A stretch of DNA of 64,000 bases from CBDDKS01 sp965230335 (GCA_965230335.1 CBDDKS010000006.1:186001-250000); one strand, 5' to 3'; counted from the stretch's first letter, positions 17,824 to 28,088 are shown. Notes: generated by a model from the letters alone, not told the origin. Numbers and translations: made by a program.

Positions 17824-17923
17824 CAAACGATAAAAATACTTTTTTAATCAAAGAATCATTGAATCAGAGCAACAGCTCTTTTATTTTTACTTTTTTAATC
17901 AACAGCACTCAATTAAGCTATTT

Positions 17924-19606
17924 ATGGTTCAGCAGTTTTCTCTTCACAAATGGATAAAAATATTTTTATTCATTATTATCAGTGTCTCTTATCAAAATAC
18001 ATCTTTCAGTATTCCCGATAAGTATGTTTCTCCCTATTTAAAAGAGTATCAACCACTCTTTCCATCACAATTTTTTCCAGAAGATATTGAACAACAATAT
18101 TCTCCTGTCAATAGAAAAACAAATAGGCTATTTGCGAATACGTTACTTACAAATAATATTACGATTGACAATCCTTCTTTCAGCAATCAGCTGCGCTTTC
18201 TGCATTATGAAGGTATCGACCTATGGAGTCATGTATCGAATCATTTACAACTCCCAGTTCCAACACATACCTCTATTCGTTCACACAAACAATGGTATTT
18301 AAAAAACAAATCCTATATTCATCGTGTCAGTAAACGAGCTGAACCTTATTTATATGATATTGTCACAGAATTAAAAAAACATAATATACCTTTAGAAATT
18401 GCGCTAATACCGATTATTGAAAGTGCATATGATCCTTTTGCCTATTCACATGGACGAGCTTCCGGTTTATGGCAATTTATTCCAGGTACTGGCAACCGAT
18501 TCGGTTTAAAAAGAAACCGTTGGTATGATGGTCGACGTGATATTTATTTATCGACTCGTGCTGCCATTAATTATTTTAAATATTTGGAAAAGCTGTTTAA
18601 AGGCAATTGGCTGCATGCAATAGCCGCTTATAATGCTGGCGAAGGTACGCTCTTACGTGCTATCAAGCGTAACAGAAAAAGAAACAAACCCACTGATTTT
18701 TGGTCATTGTCTTTGCCAAAAGAAACAACACACTATATACCTAAATTACTGGCACTGGCCGATTTACTAAAAAACAAGCATATCTATCACCTTGACTGGC
18801 ATCCCGTTTCTAATAAGCCCTACTTTGCAAGAGTCAGCGTAGATTCACAAATTGACTTAATATTAGCCGCTCAATTCGCTGAAATAGACATGGACACGTT
18901 TTATCGATTAAATCCTGCTTTTAATCAATGGGCAACAGAACCTAACAAAAAAAGTTTTTTTCTAATACCTAAAGACAATGTCAAAGTATTTAATACTAAG
19001 CTACAAAAGACACCTAAAAACAAACGTATTGCTTTTAAATATTACACAATAAAATCTGGAGACTCTCTTTCAACCATTGCAAAAAAATATAATACCTCTA
19101 CAAAAAATTTAATGTTGGTTAATGAGCTCTCTTCTCATAACATTCGTGTTGGTAAAAGTTTATTAATCCCCGTCGCTTCATCACAACCTGAAGCTTATAA
19201 AGAAAGCTTACGGCAACGCATATTAAAAAAACAGAACAGAAAACGTCGGGGAACCCAGCAGTTTATCTATGTAAAACCTGGAGATTCATTTTGGTCGTTA
19301 TCCAATGAATACAAAGTCAGTGTTCGTGAGCTGGCCCAATGGAATCATATGGCCCCCGGAGATCCCCTCCACATAGGTAAAAAACTGGTCGTATGGAGAA
19401 ATAAAAAATCCAATAAAAGAAATACAATCAATAAAACCAGGAAAATTCATTATCGTGTTAAAAAAGGTGACTCTTTAGCTAAAATTGCCAATAAATTTCG
19501 TGTTAGCATTAAAGAAATTATCCGCTGGAATAAAATTAATCCATCAAAGTATCTTCAACCAAAGCAAAAACTTATCTTATACATTGATGTGGCCAAACAA
19601 TTTTAA
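17924..19606 (+). CDS. mltD: membrane-bound lytic murein transglycosylase D with three LysM repeats
   Basis: Peptidoglycan-cleaving lytic transglycosylase of 560 residues. Seen: an N-terminal hydrophobic segment (IKIFLFIIISVSYQNTSFS) acting as a signal, an SLT catalytic domain with the catalytic Glu in IPIIESAYDPFAYS and the family motif GRASGLWQFIPGTGNRFGLKRNRWYDGRRD, AAYNAGEGTLLRAI, then three LysM domains near residues 373-420, 441-490 and 509-556, each opening with a Y-x-V/I-K-x-GDS-type motif. No lipobox Cys is seen, unlike E. coli MltD. It follows gloB as in many gammaproteobacteria and ends with a 4-nt overlap with a convergent small gene. Confidence 0.93.
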   Translation: MVQQFSLHKWIKIFLFIIISVSYQNTSFSIPDKYVSPYLKEYQPLFPSQFFPEDIEQQYSPVNRKTNRLFANTLLTNNITIDNPSFSNQLRFLHYEGIDLWSHVSNHLQLPVPTHTSIRSHKQWYLKNKSYIHRVSKRAEPYLYDIVTELKKHNIPLEIALIPIIESAYDPFAYSHGRASGLWQFIPGTGNRFGLKRNRWYDGRRDIYLSTRAAINYFKYLEKLFKGNWLHAIAAYNAGEGTLLRAIKRNRKRNKPTDFWSLSLPKETTHYIPKLLALADLLKNKHIYHLDWHPVSNKPYFARVSVDSQIDLILAAQFAEIDMDTFYRLNPAFNQWATEPNKKSFFLIPKDNVKVFNTKLQKTPKNKRIAFKYYTIKSGDSLSTIAKKYNTSTKNLMLVNELSSHNIRVGKSLLIPVASSQPEAYKESLRQRILKKQNRKRRGTQQFIYVKPGDSFWSLSNEYKVSVRELAQWNHMAPGDPLHIGKKLVVWRNKKSNKRNTINKTRKIHYRVKKGDSLAKIANKFRVSIKEIIRWNKINPSKYLQPKQKLILYIDVAKQF

Positions 19607-20007
19607 AAATAATAGGTCACAGATAATAATAAATTAGGCCTGCGAACAACTCTTTCTTTTGCTTTATTGAATGTGAAATAAGCCGTTTTTCCTTCTTGTA
19701 TATGGTATAAACTATAGCCCTTTAAAGTTAATCGTATAATATATGGCTTGTTTTGTGTTGCAAAAATACGATGATTCGATGCGCAGCATACAGGCATTAA
19801 CTTTATTTCTTTTTTATTTTTTGTGATATCAGATGACTCTTCCATGGCAAAAACAAAATGTTCTTTTTTAATAATAGAGTAATCTTCCTTCAATAAAATC
19901 CCTGCGTTTAATGTAAAAGGCATCCATATCATTATGACAACAAAGGTGACATAAAAAATAACTTTTTTAAATATGATATGACATTTAATCATTAAATATT
20001 GATGCAC
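19603..20007 (-). CDS. hypothetical exported or membrane-anchored protein
   Basis: 134 residues, not recognised. Seen: a basic N-terminus followed by one hydrophobic segment (VIFYVTFVVIMIWMPFTLNAG) that could be a signal peptide or anchor, then a basic, beta-prone region with two adjacent cysteines (MPVCCASNHRIF) and an aromatic end (LLLSVTYYF) reminiscent of an outer-membrane strand. It converges on mltD with a 4-nt overlap and has no partner gene. Real but weakly supported; it could be a spurious frame. Confidence 0.45.
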   Translation of the reverse strand: MHQYLMIKCHIIFKKVIFYVTFVVIMIWMPFTLNAGILLKEDYSIIKKEHFVFAMEESSDITKNKKEIKLMPVCCASNHRIFATQNKPYIIRLTLKGYSLYHIQEGKTAYFTFNKAKERVVRRPNLLLSVTYYF

Positions 20008-20093
20008 TACCTCTAATGACTGATCTCGATTTACACGCTTTCTATAAGAAGTATAGATAAAAAACCCAACAATCTCAAAAAAGAATTAAAAGA

Positions 20094-23000
20094 TCAGACC
20101 AATTTAGAAATGTTAACATATTGTTTTTCCAATCTTTTTTCAGAGATTGGGTATAAGGTTTTCTGCCCTTGGGCGAAAATGGAGATTCGCCATTCCTGAA
20201 ACATATGTAAAAGCTGTTCTACAGCCAAAGTATAGGCTTCATTATGTTCCTTAACTTCCAGATTGGTTATTTTTTGTTCCCATTTCAGTATTGATTTTAA
20301 GTGTTTATTTTCGTACGGAAAATTCAATATTATTTTATCGATACGTTTGCTCAATGCTGTTAAATAACGTTTGTAGTCCTGTAAACAGGCAATACCTTTT
20401 TCAACAAGGAAGTGTTTTTTAAACAATGTATTTAATTGGTGTGAAATATCATTAAAACTTTCTATATACTTAGACTGAATCTTTTTATCAATTAATTCAC
20501 TTTGCACACTTTTATACATTTCAAAAACCTGTGTTATCATCATTAAATGTTCATTCATTGACTCTGAAAATTTTGTCTCATAATCACAATACATTTTATT
20601 AAAATCATCATACTTTTCCACAAGAATTGGATTATCTTCAACAAAGGATTTTGCCAGACATAATGCCAAATCATCCACTACTTCCTCATAAGTAAATCTT
20701 GGCAAAAGCAAAAGACTCAATTTCTTTTTATTTTGCCATGAACGCATAAAATATTTCACTGACTTTTTATTCTTTATCACCATTAATCGAGCAACACCTT
20801 GATGATGGATCCTATTCTTTTCAAATAAAGAGTGACAATCCATAACACTGACAAATTCCTGATTATCCTGCAATGCCTTATAATGTCTTAATTCCATTTT
20901 ATCTTGTTTGATGGTTTCTGTTGCAATGTTAAAATCTCGAGTCCATTCTGTTATTTTTTGTTGTAATTCCTTTTCATTCGTTGTATTTAATAAATATTCA
21001 GATGAATTAGAATTTTTATTATTATCTTTTAAGATTCCTTGTAATGTTTCTATATTTTTTGAACTCTTTAGTAGTTGATTATTTTTATCGACCACTTTAA
21101 AAGTAATCGACAGATGATTGGGTAAATTTAAATCCTTCCAACAAGACATATCGATTGAAATACCCGACATTTTTTCTAAAACAACAGCAAGTTCCTGATA
21201 AAAATAGCCCTGCCCAAAGTTTTCTATTAAACAATCATAACATGCCTTGGAATAATCATTCACTGGAATAAAGTTTTTCCGCAACTGTTTCGGTAAAGCT
21301 TTAATGGTATAGAGTATTTTTTGTTGTAACAATCCAGGTACCAGCCAATCAAAATCCTTACTTTGGAATTGATAAACCATACTGGCTGGCAGATAAACAG
21401 CAACCCCATCTTCTTCATGTCCAGGTTCAAAGTGATAATCCACCTGTAACGAGATGCCGGATATAGATAATTTTGATGGAAACTGAGTCTCTGTATCATC
21501 CTCTTCCAATCGTAAAATGTCACTTTCTTTTAAAAACAATGACGCCACTTCATTGTTATATTGCCTGCTCCATCTTTCCAAAGACTTAACATGCCATATA
21601 TGTTTAGGCAGTTTTTCATCAAACCAATCAAATAAAATATCATCAGAAATCATCACATCTTCCCGTCTTAATTTTTTCTCCTTTAAACGACAGGTTTCGA
21701 TAAGCTGTTGGTTATGAGTATGAAATTCTTCTTTAAGAATAATATTGCCTTGAATAAGCCCCTCTTTAATCAGATGCTCCCGACTTAATTCTGGCTCTAT
21801 TCTTCCATATCTGACAAGACGATTTGCAACAAATATCAATCCGTAAAGTGATTTTTGTAAATAAGCACAAACCTCTCCCTTTTTTTTACGCCAATGACTT
21901 TCAAAATATCTTTCTTTTGTGACATGCCCTGCACAATCTTCTAACCAGGAAGATTCTATAGGTGCTGTTATTCTTGCATAACGCTTTTCCGTTTCAACAA
22001 TATCAGCCGCTATAATCCAGTTAACACTTTTCTTAAAATTCGTTGATAAAGGATGAACCCATACCTTGGCTTGCCTTGCACCTAAATAATGGGCTTCTGA
22101 AGTTTTTGTTAATACATTGCCTAACAATCCAGGTAATAACGCCCTATGTATTTGTTCATACGTCGCAGGATGTTTGTTAAATACCAACTGAAGATCACCC
22201 AGAAGATGCTTTAGTTGTCGATAAATATTTCGCCACTCCAACCAGGACAAAAATTGAATAAAGTTATCTGAACAGTACTCTTTAAACAATCGATTACTCA
22301 ATGTATCCTGATGTTCATGCAAGCCTTTCCATAAGTTTAATATCGTCATAAAATCTGATTGTTTATCCTGCCATTGCTGATGCATTTGATCCGCTTTCTT
22401 TTGCTGATTCTGTGGACGCAATCGTGGATCTCTGACACTGAGAAAACTCACAATAATCAGTATTTCATGTAATGCTGTTTCTGAAGCATGTAATAACATT
22501 ATCGCTAATTGAGGATCCAAGGGAATTTTTGATATCACTTTGCCTTGTTGTGTCAGTTGATGATGATCATTGATGGCCTTTAATTCATGTAATACGCGCA
22601 ACCCTTCTTTCCAATCTCGCTCTTCAGGGGGTTCTAAAAATGGAAATTGGTGTAGTTGATTTAAATTCATGGCTTTCATCTGTAAAATAACAGAAGCCAG
22701 ATTGGTGCGTTTAATTTCAGGGGTTGTAAAGGCACTCCTTGACAGAAAGTCTTCTTCTGAATATAAACGAAAACATTTACCGGATGCCACCCGTCCACAA
22801 CGACCAGCTCTTTGATTAGCACTGGCCTGAGAAATTTTTTCTATGGGTAATCGTTGAATTTTACTTCGTGTACTGAAGCGACTGATTCTTGCAACACCAG
22901 GATCAATCACATAACGTATGCCAGGCACGGTAATGGATGTTTCAGCCACATTGGTTGCCAATACAATTTTTCGACCAGAGGATTGACGAAAAATTTTTTG

Positions 23001-23993
23001 TTGTTCATGGATACTTAAGCGTGCATAAAGAGGTAATACATTAACATGATGCCATGCTTGTTTTTTTAGATCTTGGGACAATCTGTGTATTTCCCGTTCA
23101 CCTGACAGAAAAACTAAAATATCTCCTGCCCCCTCCTGCATGGCCTGCTCAATAGCATGGACAATAGGATCAAACTCTGATAATAAATTCTGTGTATCTT
23201 CATTATCTAAAGGACAATAACATATTTCCACAGGATAACTTCTGCCCTTTACCTCTATGATGGGTGCATCATTAAAATATTTAGAAAAGCTTTCTACATC
23301 AATTGTTGCTGAAGCAATAATCACTTTTAAATCAGGTCGTTTTTTTAATAGCAGTTTCAAACTTCCCAATAAAAAATCAATATTGATACTACGTTCATGT
23401 GCTTCATCAATAATAATCACCTCATACCGACTCAACAAGGGATCTCTTTGTAATTCTGCCAATAAAATACCATCCGTCATTAATTGCAGAACCGTATTGG
23501 GTGAATGTTTTTCAAAGAATCTTACACTCACACCCACTTTATCGCCGAGTTCTGAATGGAGTTCCTCCGCAATACGTGCTGCAATCGAGGTTGCAGCCAC
23601 TCGCCTGGGTTGTGTATGGCCAATCATACCTCGCGCACCCAATCCAGCTTGCATACAGATTTTGGGTAATTGTGTTGTTTTACCTGATCCTGTTTCTCCT
23701 GCAAGAATCACAACAGAATTATTCTGAATGACTGGAATAATATCCTGAGCCATGACACTGACTGGCAAGCTAGTATTCAAATCAACATTGGAGAGTCTTT
23801 CCTGATTGTGTTCAACACGATGTTGAGACTTCTGAATTAATTGTTTCCATTGATTCAATAACAAAGAAACGGGTTGTTGCTTTTGTTGTCGTAAGTTGAT
23901 TTTACGATGTAAAGCAAATAGCTTAGGTATATCCTGACAATGACTGACTAATAAATCATTCAGCGAAGGATTTCCATGATACATTCTGTCCAT
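20094..23993 (-). CDS. hrpA: ATP-dependent RNA helicase HrpA
   Basis: DEAH-box helicase of 1299 residues, the size of E. coli HrpA (1300); in E. coli the protein acts in rescue of stalled ribosomes. Seen: motif I GETGSGKTTQLPK near residue 100, motif Ia TQPRRVAATS, DEAH in IIIDEAHERSINID, SAT in IIASATID, FLSGEREI, motif V TNVAETSITVPGI and motif VI QRAGRCGRVASG, then the HA2/OB region and a long HrpA-specific C-terminal domain. It stands alone between a small convergent gene cluster and a hydrolase gene. Confidence 0.95.
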   Translation of the reverse strand: MDRMYHGNPSLNDLLVSHCQDIPKLFALHRKINLRQQKQQPVSLLLNQWKQLIQKSQHRVEHNQERLSNVDLNTSLPVSVMAQDIIPVIQNNSVVILAGETGSGKTTQLPKICMQAGLGARGMIGHTQPRRVAATSIAARIAEELHSELGDKVGVSVRFFEKHSPNTVLQLMTDGILLAELQRDPLLSRYEVIIIDEAHERSINIDFLLGSLKLLLKKRPDLKVIIASATIDVESFSKYFNDAPIIEVKGRSYPVEICYCPLDNEDTQNLLSEFDPIVHAIEQAMQEGAGDILVFLSGEREIHRLSQDLKKQAWHHVNVLPLYARLSIHEQQKIFRQSSGRKIVLATNVAETSITVPGIRYVIDPGVARISRFSTRSKIQRLPIEKISQASANQRAGRCGRVASGKCFRLYSEEDFLSRSAFTTPEIKRTNLASVILQMKAMNLNQLHQFPFLEPPEERDWKEGLRVLHELKAINDHHQLTQQGKVISKIPLDPQLAIMLLHASETALHEILIIVSFLSVRDPRLRPQNQQKKADQMHQQWQDKQSDFMTILNLWKGLHEHQDTLSNRLFKEYCSDNFIQFLSWLEWRNIYRQLKHLLGDLQLVFNKHPATYEQIHRALLPGLLGNVLTKTSEAHYLGARQAKVWVHPLSTNFKKSVNWIIAADIVETEKRYARITAPIESSWLEDCAGHVTKERYFESHWRKKKGEVCAYLQKSLYGLIFVANRLVRYGRIEPELSREHLIKEGLIQGNIILKEEFHTHNQQLIETCRLKEKKLRREDVMISDDILFDWFDEKLPKHIWHVKSLERWSRQYNNEVASLFLKESDILRLEEDDTETQFPSKLSISGISLQVDYHFEPGHEEDGVAVYLPASMVYQFQSKDFDWLVPGLLQQKILYTIKALPKQLRKNFIPVNDYSKACYDCLIENFGQGYFYQELAVVLEKMSGISIDMSCWKDLNLPNHLSITFKVVDKNNQLLKSSKNIETLQGILKDNNKNSNSSEYLLNTTNEKELQQKITEWTRDFNIATETIKQDKMELRHYKALQDNQEFVSVMDCHSLFEKNRIHHQGVARLMVIKNKKSVKYFMRSWQNKKKLSLLLLPRFTYEEVVDDLALCLAKSFVEDNPILVEKYDDFNKMYCDYETKFSESMNEHLMMITQVFEMYKSVQSELIDKKIQSKYIESFNDISHQLNTLFKKHFLVEKGIACLQDYKRYLTALSKRIDKIILNFPYENKHLKSILKWEQKITNLEVKEHNEAYTLAVEQLLHMFQEWRISIFAQGQKTLYPISEKRLEKQYVNISKLV

Positions 23994-24051
23994 ATTTTAA
24001 ATACCCTACGCAGTCACCTTTTAAATCATCGTTTTTTAAATAATCGCCTGA

Positions 24052-24873
24052 TTATTCCCAAACTGAATGGGGTTCTAATAATTCGGCAAAATACTGGGCA
24101 ACCTTTTTACAAAACTCTTTAGATTCCCAATATTCATTATGACATGCTGGGTTCCAGGAAGTCGCAGCACCACCCACATTAATTGAAATATCTTGTACAC
24201 TGTGTTGATAAGCCTCATTAATACTACCTGCAGGGTAGGCAACAATGTCATCTTTGTCATAAAAATTCAACCAGCGAACACGATCCAAAAAGTCATCAGG
24301 CAAACTTTGACCTTTCACATTGATAGGCTGCAATAAATGTGCTCTGTGTCGGGCATAAATGGCTAATGGATTACCACACGTTACAAAACCTGCCATGGTT
24401 TTCATAGATTCAAATGCTGACAATCCATGGGACTCTGACTGTATCATGGCAGAAACATAGTCTTGCATTGCTACAGCGCCAAATGAATGTGCCATAATAA
24501 CCAAAGGGGTTTTTTCTTCATTCACTCTTCTGCGTTGTGCAAACTGATGCAAGCTATCAGCGATACTTTTTTGTACACGTTGCTGTAGTGAGGAATCTTT
24601 CTGGTAGGATAATCCTGAACCTAAATAATCAATAAATAATTTTCTCAAATGGCTATAATCGAGATCTTTATTGGAATCAACATGCACATAAAACTGTTCA
24701 AACTCATCTTTAACAGCATCAGCCCAATAAATTTCGTGAAATACCAAATCATCTTCTAATCGATTTTCTCCCTTAGCAACATAATATTTACGAATTTTAT
24801 GTTTGCACTCAGTTGAAAAAAGCTTTTCTTCAGTTGTCATTCCATGAATAATGGCAACAGCTAATCGTTTCAT
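24052..24873 (-). CDS. alpha/beta-hydrolase-like protein
   Basis: 273 residues. Seen: an N-terminal beta strand followed by HG (LAVAIIHGMTTEE), as in oxyanion-hole regions of alpha/beta hydrolases, and a nucleophile elbow MAHSFGAVAMQDY near residues 148-160 with Ser in the G-x-S-x-G-like AHSFGA. A charged insert (ENRLEDDLVFHEIYWADAVKDEFEQFY) precedes it. The candidate acid is in YDKDDIVAYP and the candidate His in NPACHNEYW. No signal peptide, so cytoplasmic; substrate unknown. It lies about 60 nt upstream of hrpA on the same strand, so co-transcription is possible. Confidence 0.7.
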   Translation of the reverse strand: MKRLAVAIIHGMTTEEKLFSTECKHKIRKYYVAKGENRLEDDLVFHEIYWADAVKDEFEQFYVHVDSNKDLDYSHLRKLFIDYLGSGLSYQKDSSLQQRVQKSIADSLHQFAQRRRVNEEKTPLVIMAHSFGAVAMQDYVSAMIQSESHGLSAFESMKTMAGFVTCGNPLAIYARHRAHLLQPINVKGQSLPDDFLDRVRWLNFYDKDDIVAYPAGSINEAYQHSVQDISINVGGAATSWNPACHNEYWESKEFCKKVAQYFAELLEPHSVWE

Positions 24874-25252
24874 AATACACCTTTAGGATTTAAGTCGTTC
24901 TGATCAAAAAACAGGGATATCTTCGCTCAATTATACGAACTCTGCAAGCAAAAGTCTTTCCTGAAAAGCCCACATTTAAGCCAGGACTCATCTTAAAATA
25001 ATCTTTAGGGTAAAGTGACGCTTACAATCCATCCTTAAACTGAATCATTATCATTTTTTTGTATCTACTTCTATAGACAACTATTTCTACATCTAGACTT
25101 GGCAATGTCTTCATCTATTTATCTTCCACATCTTGTATTATCTAGATCTAACAGTTTCCATAGCCAATTATCCCTACAGTGATTCAATATCTCCTTGAGG
25201 ATATCTATTTTAACCTTAAGACATCTATTTACCTTAACGAGTTTTGTTTAAA
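24874..25252. other. intergenic region, pyrimidine-biased, no gene
   Basis: 379 nt between the hydrolase gene and tRNA-Asp. It contains many short TCTATTT/ATCTA-like runs on the plus strand and two ACCTTAA copies near 25214 and 25231, but no open frame or strong hairpin. It includes the 3' flank of tRNA-Asp (minus strand), where I see no clear intrinsic terminator. Confidence 0.5.
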
Positions 25253-25329
25253 TGGCGGAGCAGACGGGACTCGAACCCGCGACCCCCGGCGTGACAGGCC
25301 GGTATTCTAACCAGCTGAACTACTGCTCC
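25253..25329 (-). tRNA. tRNA-Asp (GTC)
   Basis: The minus strand folds into a cloverleaf of 77 nt including an encoded CCA. The acceptor stem GGAGCAG/CTGCTCC, discriminator G, anticodon loop with GTC (CCTGTCACG) and T-arm GGTTCGAGTCC are all visible. It reads as a standard bacterial tRNA-Asp. Confidence 0.97.
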
Positions 25330-25355
25330 GCACTGGCCCTTTACAGGGAGGCGAC

Positions 25356-25384
25356 ATGATACGCAGACACCCCATCTCTGTCAA
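25356..25384 (-). promoter_or_regulatory. sigma-70 promoter of tRNA-Asp
   Basis: On the minus strand: TTGACA (25384-25379), a 17-nt spacer, TATCAT (25361-25356), then a GC-rich discriminator GTCGCC typical of stringently controlled stable-RNA promoters. It lies about 27 nt before the tRNA 5' end. Confidence 0.75.
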
Positions 25385-25522
25385 CCATTTGCTCAGCAAA
25401 TTATTTATCATGAACTTAAACCAGGAAATCTGCCTCATCAGATGGTTTGAGTATATAATATACCTATGCGTCACATTAAAATTTGCTAATCTTTTTAATA
25501 GCATACCTCTTTTTGGATACCC

Positions 25523-26905
25523 ATGGCCGAAAGCTACGAGCTCACTGATGCCCACAGTATTATCCAGCAGCTCAATGCTGCACTGGATGGCCATGCCTTT
25601 TTGGAAGTCAGGCGTTTATTGAATGAATTGCCAGCAACCGATATTGCTCATTTATTGGAGTCCACCCCACCTAAAACCCGTAATCTAATCTGGCGATTAA
25701 TCAATCATGAACGTGAAGGAGACATTCTTCAGCACTTAAACGAAGAAATACGCAACAAATTTGCTGATAATATGCCATTGGAACAACTGACCCAGGCCAT
25801 ATCAAAAATGGAAACCGATGACTTGGCTGATGTCGTTGGTGAGTTGCCTAAAGATCTCTCTTCCAAAGTCCTCGCGACTATGGATGAGCGCGATCGTCAG
25901 CGTGTGACAGAAGCACTGGTTTATCCTGAAGATACTGCCGGTGGCCTGATGAATACAGATACGGTCACAGTCACCAGTGATGTATCCGTTGAAGTAGTTC
26001 TACGCTATTTAAGAATAAAGGGGTTACCCAAGTCCACAGCCAGTATTTATGTGGTTGACGATGATGCCCACTTTTTAGGCAGTCTTGATCTATCCACATT
26101 AATTACCAGTCAGTCGGATTTACTGGTGGAATCCATTATGGATACTCAAATCGAAGCCATTCCCGTTTCAATGCCAGAAAATGAAGTAGCACACATATTT
26201 GAACGTCGCGATCTCTTATCAGCCCCGGTAATTAATGAAGACAATCAACTACTGGGTCGTATTACGATTGATGATGTCGTCGATGTTATTCGTGAAGAAG
26301 CTGAACATTCCCTGATGAGTATGGCCGGTTTGGATGAAGCGGATGATACTTTCGCTCCGGTTTGGGTCTCTGTAAGAAAACGCGCCATTTGGCTCGGTAT
26401 TAATCTCATGACCGTGTTAATTGCAACACAAGTCATTGGCCTTTTTGAAGATACCATTAAAATGATCACGGCTCTGGCGATTATTCAGCCTATTGTACCC
26501 AGCATGGGGGGTGTTGCTGGCACACAAACACTCACACTGGTCATTCGAGGTCTGTCTTTAGGACACATAGGACGCAGCAACTCCCGATGGTTACTGATGA
26601 AAGAGTTTTCTGTCAGTTTTTTAAATGGACTGCTATGGGCTGTTGTTATCGCCATACTGATTTATTTTTGGTTTTATGGTTTAGATCAATATACACAAAC
26701 GGATGCAATAAATTTAGCCATTGCTATTGGTGGTGCTATGCTTTGCAGTTTGGTCGTTGGTGCTGTTACGGGTGCTTCACTGCCACTCATTATGCGTAAA
26801 CTTGATATGGACCCGGTACTGTCTGGCGGTGTTATTCTTACCACAGTGACCGATGTGGTTGGTTTTTTCTCTTTGTTGGGAATAGCCACATTACTTTTTG
26901 GATAA
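25523..26905 (+). CDS. mgtE: MgtE-type magnesium transporter
   Basis: Mg2+ channel/transporter of 460 residues. Seen in order: the cytoplasmic MgtE N domain (ATDIAHLLESTPPKTRNLIWRLI..EREGDILQHL, residues about 35-135), two CBS domains (VTSDVSVEVVLRYLRI..VDDDAHFLGSLDLS and MPENEVAHIFERRDLLSAPVINEDNQLLGRITIDDVVDVI), then five membrane helices from about residue 290, with the conserved pore segment QPIVPSMGGVAGTQT. In known MgtE proteins the N and CBS domains close the pore when Mg2+ is high. Followed by an AT-rich hairpin. Confidence 0.96.
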   Translation: MAESYELTDAHSIIQQLNAALDGHAFLEVRRLLNELPATDIAHLLESTPPKTRNLIWRLINHEREGDILQHLNEEIRNKFADNMPLEQLTQAISKMETDDLADVVGELPKDLSSKVLATMDERDRQRVTEALVYPEDTAGGLMNTDTVTVTSDVSVEVVLRYLRIKGLPKSTASIYVVDDDAHFLGSLDLSTLITSQSDLLVESIMDTQIEAIPVSMPENEVAHIFERRDLLSAPVINEDNQLLGRITIDDVVDVIREEAEHSLMSMAGLDEADDTFAPVWVSVRKRAIWLGINLMTVLIATQVIGLFEDTIKMITALAIIQPIVPSMGGVAGTQTLTLVIRGLSLGHIGRSNSRWLLMKEFSVSFLNGLLWAVVIAILIYFWFYGLDQYTQTDAINLAIAIGGAMLCSLVVGAVTGASLPLIMRKLDMDPVLSGGVILTTVTDVVGFFSLLGIATLLFG

Positions 26906-26911
26906 AAGTAT

Positions 26912-26944
26912 TTAAATAAACATTTATCATAAATGTTTATTTAA
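26912..26944. terminator. bidirectional AT-rich hairpin (mgtE / endonuclease I)
   Basis: Perfect 15-nt arms TTAAATAAACATTTA and TAAATGTTTATTTAA around a TCA loop, between convergent genes. Likely a terminator, although the stem is almost entirely A-T. Confidence 0.6.
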
Positions 26945-26960
26945 GACCTATTGCTCTTTT

Positions 26961-27857
26961 TCATGGTTTAAAAAGATAAACACGCCCCAGTATCCATAGA
27001 CCCAAAAGACAGAGAGTCATGACTGGCAAAGGCGCAGTAAATGTTTGAGGCACTTCTATTCCACAAGTTTCTCCCCAAATAGGCAACACCCATTCCGGGT
27101 GATCAATAAAAGGATTTCGATTACCCTGCCATTCATAAATAATTTGATTTCTCTGCATTTCTTCCGATGAGACAGGGTCATCAATATGCCATTGCACCAA
27201 ATCACACAGCTTACCCATTTGCGTACTGCCCGATGACGTCAAGCTATCAACCAGTTCAAGATCCGGTACTCCTGAATTATCATTGCCCTCATAACGCACA
27301 ACCATATAAAACATCATTCTTGCCGTATCTCCTTTCACCAAATCCGGCGGCTCCCAGGTACCCGGCCCTTCGTTACATAAGACACATTCTGAATCCGGTG
27401 TTCCCCCTTCTGCAAAATCATCATCCGATCTGTCTGCATTCACCGACTTATCGGCAGCACGTAAATGATGGGCATCACGAAAAGCATGAGTGCTACTACT
27501 GCTAAAACCATGACTTCTTGGCCAAATATGTTCTCTATTCCAATAGTCAGGCGTATTACCCCCCTGATCTTGGTCGGTTTTCAAAATAGAGCGCTGCGTA
27601 TAAAACCCTAAAACACTATTTGAGTCATTCGGATCTTCATCGGCAATTTTCAATATCTCCCACATACATGGCGTATAAGAATAAGTTTGATGATCTTTTA
27701 TAATCGAATTTAAAGCCTGCTTTAATGCTGTACCACTTAGATTTTGAGCAGATTGATAATATGTCAAGCCATTGAATGTGGGCTGAGTAATCTGTGTACA
27801 GGAAAAAGCGTAAGGAATACAAAGAATTAAAAATATAGCAATGGAAGATTTCATCAT
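26961..27857 (-). CDS. secreted endonuclease I family DNase with C-terminal anchor
   Basis: 298 residues. Seen: a signal peptide (MMKSSIAIFLILCIPYAFSC), the endonuclease I core with the signature NREHIWPRSHGF and catalytic His, DAHHLRAADKSVNADRSDDDF, and CDLVQWHIDDPVS...RNQIIYEWQGNRNPFIDHPEWV, as in Vibrio Vvn/Dns and E. coli EndA. Several cysteines suggest disulfides, as expected of a periplasmic or extracellular nuclease. Unusually, the C-terminus adds a proline-rich linker, one hydrophobic helix (PLPVMTLCLLGLWILG) and a short basic tail, resembling CTERM protein-sorting tails. Probable role: degradation of extracellular DNA for nutrients. Not an exact match to any single named gene. Confidence 0.85.
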   Translation of the reverse strand: MMKSSIAIFLILCIPYAFSCTQITQPTFNGLTYYQSAQNLSGTALKQALNSIIKDHQTYSYTPCMWEILKIADEDPNDSNSVLGFYTQRSILKTDQDQGGNTPDYWNREHIWPRSHGFSSSSTHAFRDAHHLRAADKSVNADRSDDDFAEGGTPDSECVLCNEGPGTWEPPDLVKGDTARMMFYMVVRYEGNDNSGVPDLELVDSLTSSGSTQMGKLCDLVQWHIDDPVSSEEMQRNQIIYEWQGNRNPFIDHPEWVLPIWGETCGIEVPQTFTAPLPVMTLCLLGLWILGRVYLFKP

Positions 27858-28088
27858 ACTTGCCTAATGATTTTTTTACACAGACTAAGCAAGTCGTATG
27901 GAAAATTTATGACTTTTTTAATGAGGTTTCATAACAAAAATATGAAAGCAAAGCCGGCCCTATAAAAACTTTATAAAATTAAGAAAAATATAGATATTTC
28001 ACAAAAAAACAAAATAATATTTTGCTTTTTATAGTATTTTAAAAATAATAAATCTAAAATAACAAATATTTCTTATTTTTATTAATAG

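Noticed and set aside
23257..23727. 156-codon open frame on the plus strand inside hrpA
   Set aside because: It is antisense to the helicase domain I core; the translated text shows no family signal and the opposite frame encodes clear motifs.
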